Positions 11,889-19,850 of a stretch of DNA of 64,000 nt are shown piece after piece. The stretch covers positions 92,386 to 156,385 of the forward strand of contig NZ_BMFP01000001.1 of assembly GCF_014638845.1 (NCBI RefSeq), read 5' to 3'. The notes under the pieces were generated by a model. It was not told the DNA's origin, did not search any database, and was given only the letters and a program-made list of their open reading frames with translations. Numbering within the stretch: the stretch's first letter is position 1; the number at the start of each line of letters is the position of its first letter. Made by a program: the position numbers and the translations under genes. The DNA is from Pontibacter amylolyticus. Lineage in GTDB: Bacteria; Bacteroidota; Bacteroidia; Cytophagales; Hymenobacteraceae.

Positions 11889-12902
11889 TTACCCGTTATC
11901 CGGTGCCTGAATCGCATGCTTTTTATCGGCGATCACTTTGTCCAGGTCCCATTCCACCCGCTTTTTGAGAGGCGCCCGCCGCACGTTACAGTCTGATTTG
12001 GTGCAGATCGGACAGGATACTTCCACACAAGGGTCGGTATGAATAAAGAGCTCAATATCAGGATCGATCTGTTCCCGCACAAGCGCCCCAACGGCCTCCA
12101 CTTCTTCGTGCGCCTCCAGCACGGTGAGGTACCAGGGCACAGTCAGGTGACAGTCTATGTGCAATGTGTTGCCGTACTTGATCACGCGCAGGTTGTGAAT
12201 ATCGATCCAGTTTTCGCGCCGGTTATCGTTCAGTACCCGTACAATGCGCTTCAGTAATTCATAGTCAGCCTCATCCATAATCCCTGCCAGCGAGGCCCGC
12301 AGGATACGATAGCCTGTGTAACAGATGAAGGCACCGAATAGAATGGCCACCGCACTGTCCAGCCATACCTGTCCGGTCAGGTATAGCAGTAGCAGGCCGA
12401 TCAGTATACCTGCCGTAGAATAGGCATCGGTTTTGAGGTGCTTGCCACCGGCCACCAGTACCATGGAATTGGCGCTGTTGCCTCGGCGCTCAGTTACGTA
12501 ACCAACTATGAAATTGATGATACCCGAAATGGCGATCAGGTATATACCTGAATCGAGCCTGGAAATGACCTGTGGCTCAAACAGGTTGTAAAAGGATTTA
12601 AGAATAATGGCCCCTCCTGCCACCAGAATCAAAGAGCCCTCCAGGGTGGCGGCAACAAACTCTATCTTGCCGTGCCCATAGGGGTGGTTGAGATCTTTCG
12701 GTCGCGCAGAAAGCACCAGGCTGTAAAGTGAAAACCCACCGGCCACCACATTGATAATGGACTCTAAGGCATCGGTGAGAATCGCATTGGAGTTGGTCAG
12801 ATAATAGGCCAGGAACTTGGCAAAAAGCAGCAACACACCCACTACCAGCACAAGTAGTTGCATGCGTACGTTCTCGCTTTGCTGCGGCGGCATTTTATTC
12901 AT
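11889..12902 (-). CDS. Cation diffusion facilitator (CDF) transporter with a cysteine-rich tail
   Basis: CDF proteins export divalent metals (Zn, Co, Fe, Mn) in exchange for protons. Six membrane segments occupy roughly residues 12-205. Metal-site regions are visible: LTDALES in TM2, the HPYGHGK loop after TM3, and KTDAYSTAG in TM5. The cytoplasmic domain follows. The last ~50 residues carry an unusual cluster, PCVEVSCPICTKSDC, that could bind metal. An upstream TTG at 12962 is in frame, but the ATG at 12902 fits the family better. The transported metal is unknown. Confidence 0.85.
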   Translation of the reverse strand: MNKMPPQQSENVRMQLLVLVVGVLLLFAKFLAYYLTNSNAILTDALESIINVVAGGFSLYSLVLSARPKDLNHPYGHGKIEFVAATLEGSLILVAGGAIILKSFYNLFEPQVISRLDSGIYLIAISGIINFIVGYVTERRGNSANSMVLVAGGKHLKTDAYSTAGILIGLLLLYLTGQVWLDSAVAILFGAFICYTGYRILRASLAGIMDEADYELLKRIVRVLNDNRRENWIDIHNLRVIKYGNTLHIDCHLTVPWYLTVLEAHEEVEAVGALVREQIDPDIELFIHTDPCVEVSCPICTKSDCNVRRAPLKKRVEWDLDKVIADKKHAIQAPDNG

Positions 12903-13022
12903 TGCAGATAACTGGATTCCGGCAGGTGCATGGCACACCGTCCTATACCTTACAAGATACAAGGTACAGGCGCCTGAGACAAACTTAATGTAAAATAGTG
13001 GGTAGAAAGGCGGCCAGTTAAC

Positions 13023-13304
13023 CTAGCTCAGTGTGTCTGTCAGATCAAGCCAATTTGGATTCATGGACTCCACCAGACGCAGATGTTCCTCGGGGCCGGA
13101 CGATTTGATGCGCTGTTCACGCACCCGTGCTATTTCTTCCAGATCGTAGTGCTCGTAATACACCAGTTTGGCCTGACTGGAAGGGCCATCTTTGGCAGCC
13201 ATTTGCCGGAGCAGGTCCTCAGAGACGCCAATGAACAGCTGTGGCAGGGACTGATCGCCCATGATGTATACATAGAAGTGATTGATGTGCTGGTTTGGCT
13301 GCAT
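13023..13304 (-). CDS. GIY-YIG nuclease family protein, degenerate active site
   Basis: This small (93 aa) member of the UPF0213-like GIY-YIG group has the conserved downstream half: KLVYYEHY, a REQRIK helix, and ESMNPNWLDL. The first motif is VYIM where GIY is expected, the second is FIG, and the catalytic Arg position reads DLLRQ. It may therefore be inactive or altered. Longer starts exist (GTG at 13370) but overlap the upstream gene; the ATG at 13304 is preferred. It probably shares a transcript with the STAS-like gene upstream. Confidence 0.7.
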   Translation of the reverse strand: MQPNQHINHFYVYIMGDQSLPQLFIGVSEDLLRQMAAKDGPSSQAKLVYYEHYDLEEIARVREQRIKSSGPEEHLRLVESMNPNWLDLTDTLS

Positions 13305-13351
13305 AGCAAAGGTGAGTTTGTAACAAGGTATACGAAAGAAGATATACCTGG

Positions 13352-13762
13352 TTAGGAAGCCTGCAGCCACTGGCGGGCATCCTCTGGAAGGAAGAAAGTA
13401 CGCATGGCAATACCGGAGCTACTGTCCACCGTGTTGTCAATCTCAAGCTGCGTGAAGAATTCATAGGAATACACCCAGGCAAAAGACTGCACGCCTGCTT
13501 CTCGCAAACCGGGTATCCATACCTTGCCCATCCATTTGGTGTCCCCCGAATGGCCTGTCACCTTCGAGTTGTCATTCAGGATTTTGGTGATCTTATATTC
13601 ATGCACATAATCAAGGATTTTCATACACCCCGCATGCCCTTTTGCTGAGTCCAGCCAGCCCTGCCAGTCAGATAGCAACAGTTTTTCTCCTGCATTCACC
13701 CTGATTTCAAGGTAATCGCTGCTGTGCACCAATTGTTCTTTATTTTCATGTACATGGAACAT
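13352..13762 (-). CDS. STAS/SpoIIAA-like protein
   Basis: This 136-aa cytoplasmic protein resembles the short STAS/SpoIIAA-like proteins that are numerous in Hymenobacteraceae. It shows an N-terminal strand region (YLEIRV), the core ITKILNDNSKV, and an ending FFLPEDARQWL typical of these proteins. The function is unknown; members are guessed to be light- or stress-linked regulators. It is divergent from the related gene at 13943, with which it shares a 180-bp spacer. Confidence 0.6.
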   Translation of the reverse strand: MFHVHENKEQLVHSSDYLEIRVNAGEKLLLSDWQGWLDSAKGHAGCMKILDYVHEYKITKILNDNSKVTGHSGDTKWMGKVWIPGLREAGVQSFAWVYSYEFFTQLEIDNTVDSSSGIAMRTFFLPEDARQWLQAS

Positions 13763-13942
13763 AGCGATCGTTTGGATTATCCTTTTCTTGTATTTTTCTA
13801 CACAATCGATTGACTTAAAGTTACTTATGCCGGGCTATTCATTTAATTATCCTACTTATAAATCTTTAAATGTAAAGCTTATTGAACTATAGCACCTCTA
13901 ATTTTCATTGTACTGATACAGCCTCTTCACTTGAAAACATAC

Positions 13943-14362
13943 ATGAAGCAATATAGAGACAATTATTGCCAAATCAGCTACGACCCTAACTCCAATCAGG
14001 TATACCTGAAATGGCTCCTTCCTCCAGATGAGCAGGCACTCCTGTGCAGCTACGAAAAGGGCCTTGATATGGCCATTTCGAATCAGGCTGCGAGTTGGGT
14101 GACTGATAGCAGCATTGGGTTTCAGGTAGATATATCGATGCAGCACGCCCTGGCCCAACTGGCAGCCAGCCGGTTACAGCAAACTTCGCTGAAGCGGTTT
14201 GCACGTGTTACGCCCATTGATGTATTCCAGGAAATTGTCACGCACAAAATATGCAATCACATCAACGACTTGAGCACAAAGCGAATCGAATTCGAGGTTT
14301 TTCATGACCCGAAAGACGCCCAGACCTGGGGTACGCTGGCAAGTCATTTATGCGTAAATTGA
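13943..14362 (+). CDS. STAS-like protein, relative of the divergent neighbour
   Basis: This 139-aa hypothetical protein can be lined up with the gene at 13352 along its length: WVTDSS against ILNDNS, FARVTPIDVFQE against FAWVYSYEFFTQ, and FHDPKDAQTW against FFLPEDARQW. The ATG at 13943 is chosen over a TTG at 13931. No catalytic motif is visible. The pair may be an old duplication transcribed from a shared divergent promoter region. Confidence 0.55.
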   Translation: MKQYRDNYCQISYDPNSNQVYLKWLLPPDEQALLCSYEKGLDMAISNQAASWVTDSSIGFQVDISMQHALAQLAASRLQQTSLKRFARVTPIDVFQEIVTHKICNHINDLSTKRIEFEVFHDPKDAQTWGTLASHLCVN

Positions 14363-14395
14363 ATTCCGAAACTAAAGCAAACCAAAGCTGAACAC

Positions 14396-14659
14396 ATGAC
14401 ACTTGGACCCAAATTAGTCGAAAAGCTTGACAAACTGTACGCACCCGACAGTAAGCTCGACCAGCACTACAATGGGAAGGACCTGACTTTTATCACCAAC
14501 GAAAATGGCGAGGCGGTTACCTTGTTTATAGGCAAACGCCTGGAAGACGGTGCGATCTCAGGGGAGCGCTATGTGCGTAAGATCGTGCGCGATAACAAAA
14601 CCGGCAAAGTAGTGCGCAGCCACTGGGACCTGAAGGGAAAAGTCACCAGAAGCACCTGA
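14396..14659 (+). CDS. Hypothetical protein (87 aa)
   Basis: This small soluble basic protein is rich in Lys and charged residues, with two beta-like stretches (LTFITNENGEAVTLFIG and GERYVRKIVRD). There is no signal peptide or membrane segment. It follows the STAS-like gene by 33 bases and may share its transcript. I do not recognise a family beyond conserved hypotheticals of related genera. Confidence 0.55.
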   Translation: MTLGPKLVEKLDKLYAPDSKLDQHYNGKDLTFITNENGEAVTLFIGKRLEDGAISGERYVRKIVRDNKTGKVVRSHWDLKGKVTRST

Positions 14660-14661
14660 TT

Positions 14662-14862
14662 CTACAGTTCCTGCATGTCAAAATCTTTCCCGCGGCCATA
14701 CCGGATCAGGTCGTTCAGCATGAACACGTCCAGCGTATGCAGGTCTTTCACCAGAAAGCTGCCTTCTTCGGGGATGTCCAGCACCTGAAACTCGAAGCGC
14801 TCGCCGTAATTCTCCATCACATACTTTTTCCCTTTCCGAAGGTTGTCAAACGATATGGCCAT
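14662..14862 (-). CDS. Hypothetical protein (66 aa)
   Basis: This short protein begins MAISFDNLRKGKKYVMENYGE and ends with an aromatic and charged tail. It looks like a small SH3/beta-barrel-type fold, but that is a guess. The ATG at 14862 is chosen because the extra upstream part (from TTG at 14913) reads like non-coding sequence. It converges on the gene at 14396 with a 2-base gap. Function unknown. Confidence 0.5.
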   Translation of the reverse strand: MAISFDNLRKGKKYVMENYGERFEFQVLDIPEEGSFLVKDLHTLDVFMLNDLIRYGRGKDFDMQEL

Positions 14863-14929
14863 GCTGTGTCTTCTCCTAAGATTTTCGGCAAGTATAGGCA
14901 GCTTTCCGTTCAATTCTTACCAGATAGGC

Positions 14930-14937
14930 TATCTTTG
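14930..14937 (+). promoter_or_regulatory. -7 promoter element (TATCTTTG) before truC
   Basis: TATCTTTG matches TAnnTTTG exactly. It lies 17 bases before the GTG start of the pseudouridine synthase gene. The -33 region is not clear. Confidence 0.5.
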
Positions 14938-14954
14938 CTGAAAAATAATTTAAC

Positions 14955-15698
14955 GTGCTAGAGATCATATACGAGGACGAAAGCTATGTAGCGGTGAACA
15001 AACCAAATGGTTTGCTGGTGCACCGCACGCGCATTGCAGAAGAGAAAAAAGAGTTCGCTCTCCAGATGCTGCGCGACCAGCTAGGCTACCAAGTATACGC
15101 AGCTCACCGGCTCGATCGCGGCACTTCGGGCGTGCTCCTCTTTGCAAAAAATCCGGAAGCCGTTACACCCATGGTAAAGGCCTTTGAAGAAAAGCAGGTG
15201 GACAAGGCATACTATGCCATCGTGCGCGGCTATACCCCTGAAAAGGATACGATCGACAGTCCCATCCGCCCCGATAAAGACCACAAGCACAAGGCTCCTC
15301 AGGATGCCGTGACGCAATACGAGCGCCTGGCTACGGTAGAGCTGCCTATACCTGTCGGCCGCTACAGCACGGCCCGCTACTCGCTGGTGAAGGTGGAGCC
15401 CGAAACGGGGCGCATGCACCAGATCCGGAAGCATTTTGCACACATCAGGCATTACATTGTGGGCGATAAGCGGCACGGCGACTGGCGACACAACCAGATG
15501 TTCCGGGAACAACTCGAGTCCCCGTTCATGCTGCTGCACTCGGCCTCGCTGGCATTTGCCCACCCTTTCCACAAAGGCTTCATTGAGATAAAAGCGCCAC
15601 TACCACAACACTTTGAGCGCTTGTGCCTGCAGTTCGGCTGGAAGGAGGCATTGCTAAAAGAGGGGTTTGAAGACGTGTCGGTTTCAGGTATGGCGTAG
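14955..15698 (+). CDS. truC: tRNA pseudouridine synthase C (RluA family)
   Basis: This 247-aa RluA-family enzyme isomerises uridine to pseudouridine. The catalytic motif is HRLDRGTSGVLLF (Asp nucleophile). The TruC-specific segment ETGRMHQIRKHFAHIRHYIVGD-KHGD-type is close to E. coli TruC, which modifies U65 of tRNA. No S4 domain is present, again as in TruC. The start is GTG at 14955 (MLEIIYEDESYVAVNKPNG), behind a good -7 element. The 3' end overlaps the convergent gene at 15684 by 15 bases. Confidence 0.85.
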   Translation: MLEIIYEDESYVAVNKPNGLLVHRTRIAEEKKEFALQMLRDQLGYQVYAAHRLDRGTSGVLLFAKNPEAVTPMVKAFEEKQVDKAYYAIVRGYTPEKDTIDSPIRPDKDHKHKAPQDAVTQYERLATVELPIPVGRYSTARYSLVKVEPETGRMHQIRKHFAHIRHYIVGDKRHGDWRHNQMFREQLESPFMLLHSASLAFAHPFHKGFIEIKAPLPQHFERLCLQFGWKEALLKEGFEDVSVSGMA

Positions 15699-16040
15699 CA
15701 TCTGGTTCACCATTTCGAGCTGCAGTTGAGCTACAAAGGCATTGCGGGAATCGGCGTTTAGGACGGTGAGTAAATAGGCCATACGGGACATGCGCCAGTC
15801 CTGCACCACTTCCCCGTTTCTGGAGCGATAAACTACTTTGAAGTTCTCATGGAGGGGCACATGCATGCAATTACACACCTCCGTGGCCCGCTTTACCGCC
15901 TCACTTAGCTCCTGCAGATTTTGGCAGCCTTGCTGCTCGAGCAGGTCGCTGGCGTAGCAGGTCAGGTTGCTCTCGGCCAGGCTATCAACAAAGCTATCGA
16001 TTGGACTATGGATGCTGAGATGGTCGATGGTCATTAACAT
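15684..16040 (-). CDS. Hypothetical protein (118 aa)
   Basis: This is a soluble protein with helical N-terminal half (DSFVDSLAESNLTCYASDLLEQ) and a C-terminal segment DWRMSRMAYLLTVLNAD. The latter loosely recalls the BRO/DinD-type 'sRfacYLi' segment of phage-antirepressor-like proteins. I would not assign that family on this evidence. It overlaps the 3' end of truC by 15 bases on the opposite strand. Confidence 0.55.
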   Translation of the reverse strand: MLMTIDHLSIHSPIDSFVDSLAESNLTCYASDLLEQQGCQNLQELSEAVKRATEVCNCMHVPLHENFKVVYRSRNGEVVQDWRMSRMAYLLTVLNADSRNAFVAQLQLEMVNQMLRHT

Positions 16041-16069
16041 GGCATTCGGCTTAAAGTTCTATTTCACTT

Positions 16070-17002
16070 TTATACGCTGGCTGTCTTGCGCTGATGCAGT
16101 TCCCTGAGTCGCTCCATCAGGCCCCGCTCCTCCTCCGAGAGATGAACTGGTAGCTGCACTTCTATCTTTACGTACAAATCTCCGTGCTGGTCTGCTTTGC
16201 CGTATACGGACATCCCCTTTCCGCGCAGGCGCAGGGTCTTGCCATTCTGTGTGCCGGCTGGTATTTTAAGCCTCAACTTACCGGTCAGTGTACTGACGTG
16301 CTCCTCCCCTCCCAATATGGCGGTATACATGTCGAGGCTCAGCTTCGTGTGCAGATCATCCCCCTGTCGCTCAAAGCCCGGAAGAGGCTGCACCTGCACC
16401 CGTATGTACAGGTCACCGGCCGTGCCGCCCGCCATGGCAGGGCCTCCTTTGCCCTTGATCTTGAGCACCTGACCGTCCGCCACGCCCGGCTTTGTCGTGA
16501 TCCGAAGCTGCTGGCCGTTGACGGTTAGCAAACGGGAGGTACCAGTGTAGGCTTCCTGCAGGGTGATGAGCATCTCGGCTTCATAGTCCTGGCCTTTGGG
16601 CGCCCGCCTGCCGGAGCGGAAACCACCGCCCTGCTGCGCGAAACCTCCTCCGAAGAACTGCTCGAAGAAATCAGAAAAACCGCTTCCTCCTCCGAACATA
16701 TCCCCCATGTCGCCTTCGTAGTAAGTGCCGCCCCCCCCGCCGGGTCTTCCCTGGTGGGGTCCGCCCTGCTGCTGGAAATGCCGCCAGTTGGCACCCAGTT
16801 CGTCGTACTGCTTGCGCTTCTGTTCATCTCCCAGCACTTCGTAGGCCTCACTGATGTCCTTGAACTTCTCTTCGGCTGCTTTGTCGCCTTTGGTTTTATC
16901 CGGGTGATACTTCTTGGCTAAAGCACGGTAGGCCTTTTTGATATCGGCCTGGGAGGCAGACTTCTCTACGCCCAGTATCTTGTAATAGTCCTTGTAGTCC
17001 AT
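16070..17002 (-). CDS. DnaJ-family co-chaperone without zinc finger (CbpA type)
   Basis: This 310-aa protein has an N-terminal J domain (residues 1-70) with the HPD motif in [11 protein letters not shown], which stimulates DnaK ATPase. A Gly/Phe/Gln-rich linker spans residues ~75-125. Two DnaJ C-terminal substrate-binding domains follow ([40 protein letters not shown]). The CxxCxGxG zinc finger of true DnaJ is missing, making this CbpA-like. The ATG at 17002 ([13 protein letters not shown]) starts the J domain; the in-frame extension to 17077 is not needed. Confidence 0.9.
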   Translation of the reverse strand: MDYKDYYKILGVEKSASQADIKKAYRALAKKYHPDKTKGDKAAEEKFKDISEAYEVLGDEQKRKQYDELGANWRHFQQQGGPHQGRPGGGGGTYYEGDMGDMFGGGSGFSDFFEQFFGGGFAQQGGGFRSGRRAPKGQDYEAEMLITLQEAYTGTSRLLTVNGQQLRITTKPGVADGQVLKIKGKGGPAMAGGTAGDLYIRVQVQPLPGFERQGDDLHTKLSLDMYTAILGGEEHVSTLTGKLRLKIPAGTQNGKTLRLRGKGMSVYGKADQHGDLYVKIEVQLPVHLSEEERGLMERLRELHQRKTASV

Positions 17003-17130
17003 GCACGTAAAGGTATAAAGGTCAGCTACAGGTATAAAACGCAAACCTGCACCAGGGGTTAAGCAGGTATAAAACAAATAAGCACCGCCCCGGGAGGCAG
17101 TGCTTATGGTGTCTAAAAAATGTCTGAACG

Positions 17131-17733
17131 TTAGATGGTGTCTGTCACGACGAGCAGTGCGTAGATCACACCCGGAATCCAGAAGAGTAGCGTCAGGATA
17201 AGGCTGATCCAGAACTGCGTGCCTATACCTACGTGCAGGAACACGGCCAATGGAGGAAGTAATACAGCCAGGATGATCTTAATGATGCTCAGATCACCAC
17301 CGCGGCGGTCTTGCTTCAGGGCTTCACGAACCTCTTTCTTAAACTCCTTCTTCTCTAATTTGGTCATACTGGCAAGGCGCTCTTTTGCCATGGCCAGGGC
17401 CTCTGCTTCAGTCATTGTTACCTCTTCGGTGGTAGGTGCTATCGGGGCAACTTTAGGAGCTGGCGCCACAGGGGCGGCAGGTACGGCGGCGCTTGCCTCC
17501 AGCATTGGCTCCGCTACTGCTTTTTCAGCGGCTTTCTCTTCGGCTGCAGCCATGGCAACTTCACTCAATGATAGCTCAGGAGCTACTTCCTGCTTTGCTG
17601 CGGGCTTCTTCAAGTCATGGTAAGGTGCCTGCTTGTGGCCAGCAAACTCGTAGTACTTGGCTGAGCTACAGGCGAACATCAGTTGCGCGGCTATCAGAAC
17701 AAATACCAGGTTAAGTAAACTTTTAATCTTCAT
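17131..17733 (-). CDS. Lipoprotein fused to a YqaE/Pmp3 membrane domain
   Basis: The N-terminus is a lipoprotein signal with lipobox MFACSS at about residue 22. An Ala/Glu/Pro-rich linker covers residues 45-125. The last ~50 residues form the two-helix YqaE/Pmp3 (UPF0057) domain, recognisable by [20 protein letters not shown] and [12 protein letters not shown]. Pmp3 proteins are short hydrophobic stress proteins. Such fusions occur in Bacteroidetes. A lipid anchor on one end and a two-helix hairpin on the other could tether the inner membrane surface, but that is inference. Confidence 0.8.
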   Translation of the reverse strand: MKIKSLLNLVFVLIAAQLMFACSSAKYYEFAGHKQAPYHDLKKPAAKQEVAPELSLSEVAMAAAEEKAAEKAVAEPMLEASAAVPAAPVAPAPKVAPIAPTTEEVTMTEAEALAMAKERLASMTKLEKKEFKKEVREALKQDRRGGDLSIIKIILAVLLPPLAVFLHVGIGTQFWISLILTLLFWIPGVIYALLVVTDTI

Positions 17734-17874
17734 AGTTTTAGGATTTTAAGGTATTAAAATAAAAAGATTGATCCCAGGTTAAGGGCAAGTGCTATATGGA
17801 GAGATAGTGCTCTAGTTATATGCAAAACTCTTCATATATAACTTACAGTACTGTATTCCAACATATTTTGTTCT

Positions 17875-18600
17875 CTAAATAGTATGCTTCGAAAACAAAG
17901 CCCCGTTGCGGCTTACCAATTCCTGAAGCGTTCGGGCCAATAGCATCTGCAATTCCTGCCAGCGGGCACCTCCCTGCTGCGGGAATTTCTGGTTTACCTC
18001 GAGTTCGATGCCCACATACTCATTGGCTGTGAATTTACGACGCAGGTAGGTTGGGAAGCCATCGGATATACCCAGGTAGGGGTAGTTGAAGCGGACCAGT
18101 AGGTCTTTGTCTGCTTTGTTGAGCGCTGCTTTCCAATCTTTGCTGAAAGCCTGCTCGTGCTTCCGCTTGGGGTCATAGAGCAGTCCGATGTCAGCCTGGC
18201 GCTCCTCTCCGTTCAGCACCGGCGTAAAGGTATGAACAGCCACATGCAGCACGCCCCTTCCCGCCGATACGAAATCGGATACCATTTGCTCTACCTGCTC
18301 CCGGTAGGGTTTGTAGTGTTTTTCAAGCAGGCGCTCCTTTTCTGCGGGTGGCAGTACTTGGGTATAGGATGAGAAAAGCTTGGCATGATGCAGTGAACGG
18401 TTCAGCTCCACCAGAAGCCGGCTGGTCTCAGCATAGAAACCTACATCAGCGATTGGTTTTAGGGTATTATACAGTTCCAGTGCGCCAATATCGGAGCCCT
18501 GGTGCGTATTCAGTATTTCCTCGTGCCCCTGAAAGAGTGGTGCATAGGCAGCGGGAATCAGGTTTCCTCCGTGTTCACAAGTCAGTAGTAGTCTCAGCAT
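17875..18600 (-). CDS. N-formylglutamate amidohydrolase family protein
   Basis: This 241-aa member of the FGase family hydrolyses N-formylglutamate in histidine degradation elsewhere. Visible motifs are LTCEHGG near the start, THQGSDIGA, the metal-linked VAVHTFTPV, and ELEVNQKF near the end. Here it is the last gene of a four-gene unit with peptide-forming ligases, and no hut genes are near. It more likely trims an acyl- or aminoacyl-glutamate product. Its start overlaps the GCS2 gene by 7 bases, indicating translational coupling. Confidence 0.85.
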   Translation of the reverse strand: MLRLLLTCEHGGNLIPAAYAPLFQGHEEILNTHQGSDIGALELYNTLKPIADVGFYAETSRLLVELNRSLHHAKLFSSYTQVLPPAEKERLLEKHYKPYREQVEQMVSDFVSAGRGVLHVAVHTFTPVLNGEERQADIGLLYDPKRKHEQAFSKDWKAALNKADKDLLVRFNYPYLGISDGFPTYLRRKFTANEYVGIELEVNQKFPQQGGARWQELQMLLARTLQELVSRNGALFSKHTI

Positions 18601-19850
18601 GGTTTTTCAGGTATAAAAACGCCGCCCCACTCCAGGCAACGCGCAAGGCTTTGGTAGACCCGCCGGATGTCCTGCTCTCCGGGGCTTTCGCCCATCGCCT
18701 CCACGATGCGCTTGGAAAGACAGCCGCGCGACAAAATCACATTCAGGGCATAGGCGACATGGGGCTGCTCTTCGAGGTTGAGTGTTTCGGCTACGATGTG
18801 CTTCCACAGTTCGCCTACCGTGCAGTTATCCTGGCAGTCGAAGCCAAAGCAGTCGATAAAGTCACGGTCGTTGATCACAACTTCCTGTCCACTGCGTACC
18901 ACCTGCAGGAACAGGTCCGACAATCGGTTTTCGTCCCACTGCTTCAGTTTGTCTATACCTACCCAACGCTCACCAACCAGCGCCTGTATAGCGGCTACCA
19001 CAGCCTGCAGCACGGCCATGTCGGCTACCGGACTCTCCTGAATATCGATGATGCGGATCTCGATGGCACTGCGGTCGAAGCGGGCGATGGCACCGCGCGA
19101 GTTCAGGAATTCCTCTTGCAGTACGCCCTCCGGATCGTAGGGTGCCACGGCTTCATACATCCGGTTCAGGATCTGCTCCTGATAATCTTTTTGTGTGAAC
19201 ACGGCCTCTGGTACCACCTTCCCTGCAATCGCCGGAATCTTGCTCTGGTTGTGGCGGTATACCTCCAGGCGGGTGTCCAGCAAACCGGACACCTTACCGT
19301 CCAAAACAGGCGAAGAGGCAGCCAGGGCAGGTATAAGCGGCAGCACCATCCGGATGGCAGCGTGCAGCTTTCCGAACTCCTCGTCGTTGCCAAAGGGCAG
19401 GTTCAGGTGCGTACTCTGCAAATTGGCCCAGCCATGTCCGCGGCAGTCAAAAATGCGGTTGTAGGCTTCGTACACGGCATTGTGCTCGTGGGGCCATAGT
19501 TTGGTTTCCCTGAAGGGATCCATCAATGGGTGGGCGCCTGTCGGCAGCAGCATGGCGTTGTGCTTTGCGAGCAGCTGGTTTATCTTCCGGACATGCTCCT
19601 GGAAATCATTTTCCAGCCCTTCCAGGGTATGGGCGGGGGACTGTGTTTTCAGTTCCACCACATGCAGCACCAGTTCATTGGACCAGGCCATTTTGCCAAA
19701 CTCCACATCCGACACGTAGGCGCCTACCTCGTCATAGATCAGCTGGTCAGTGATGGGCCGCACCTGCAGCGTGTCCCGGTCCACGATCATGTATTCCATC
19801 TCCACACCATAGCCTTCAAACAGGTGCAGTGTCGCGGGTTTAGTACTCAT
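18594..19850 (-). CDS. Carboxylate-amine ligase, GCS2 glutamate-cysteine ligase family
   Basis: GCS2 enzymes join glutamate to an amine (cysteine in EgtA/GshA-like members) using ATP. Family features are GYGVEMEYMIVD at the N-terminus (Glu metal ligands), ELVLHVVELKT, the HLNLPFGND segment, and SAIEIRIIDIQESP. Length of 418 aa is normal. The acceptor cannot be told from sequence. The ATG at 19850 overlaps the upstream RimK gene by 11 bases; an ATG at 19874 is also possible. It lies in the amidoligase cluster 17875-22041. Confidence 0.85.
   Translation of the reverse strand: MSTKPATLHLFEGYGVEMEYMIVDRDTLQVRPITDQLIYDEVGAYVSDVEFGKMAWSNELVLHVVELKTQSPAHTLEGLENDFQEHVRKINQLLAKHNAMLLPTGAHPLMDPFRETKLWPHEHNAVYEAYNRIFDCRGHGWANLQSTHLNLPFGNDEEFGKLHAAIRMVLPLIPALAASSPVLDGKVSGLLDTRLEVYRHNQSKIPAIAGKVVPEAVFTQKDYQEQILNRMYEAVAPYDPEGVLQEEFLNSRGAIARFDRSAIEIRIIDIQESPVADMAVLQAVVAAIQALVGERWVGIDKLKQWDENRLSDLFLQVVRSGQEVVINDRDFIDCFGFDCQDNCTVGELWKHIVAETLNLEEQPHVAYALNVILSRGCLSKRIVEAMGESPGEQDIRRVYQSLARCLEWGGVFIPEKPC

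Noticed and set aside
17875..18600. Histidine utilisation (hutG) role for the amidohydrolase
   Set aside because: No hutH, hutU or hutI nearby; its start overlaps a GCS2 ligase gene in an amidoligase operon.
18348..19499. Long plus-strand open frame (383 codons) opposite the amidohydrolase and GCS2 genes
   Set aside because: It is antisense to two well-supported genes, has atypical composition (many His, Arg, Val) and no domain. It is a side effect of codon bias in GC-rich genes.
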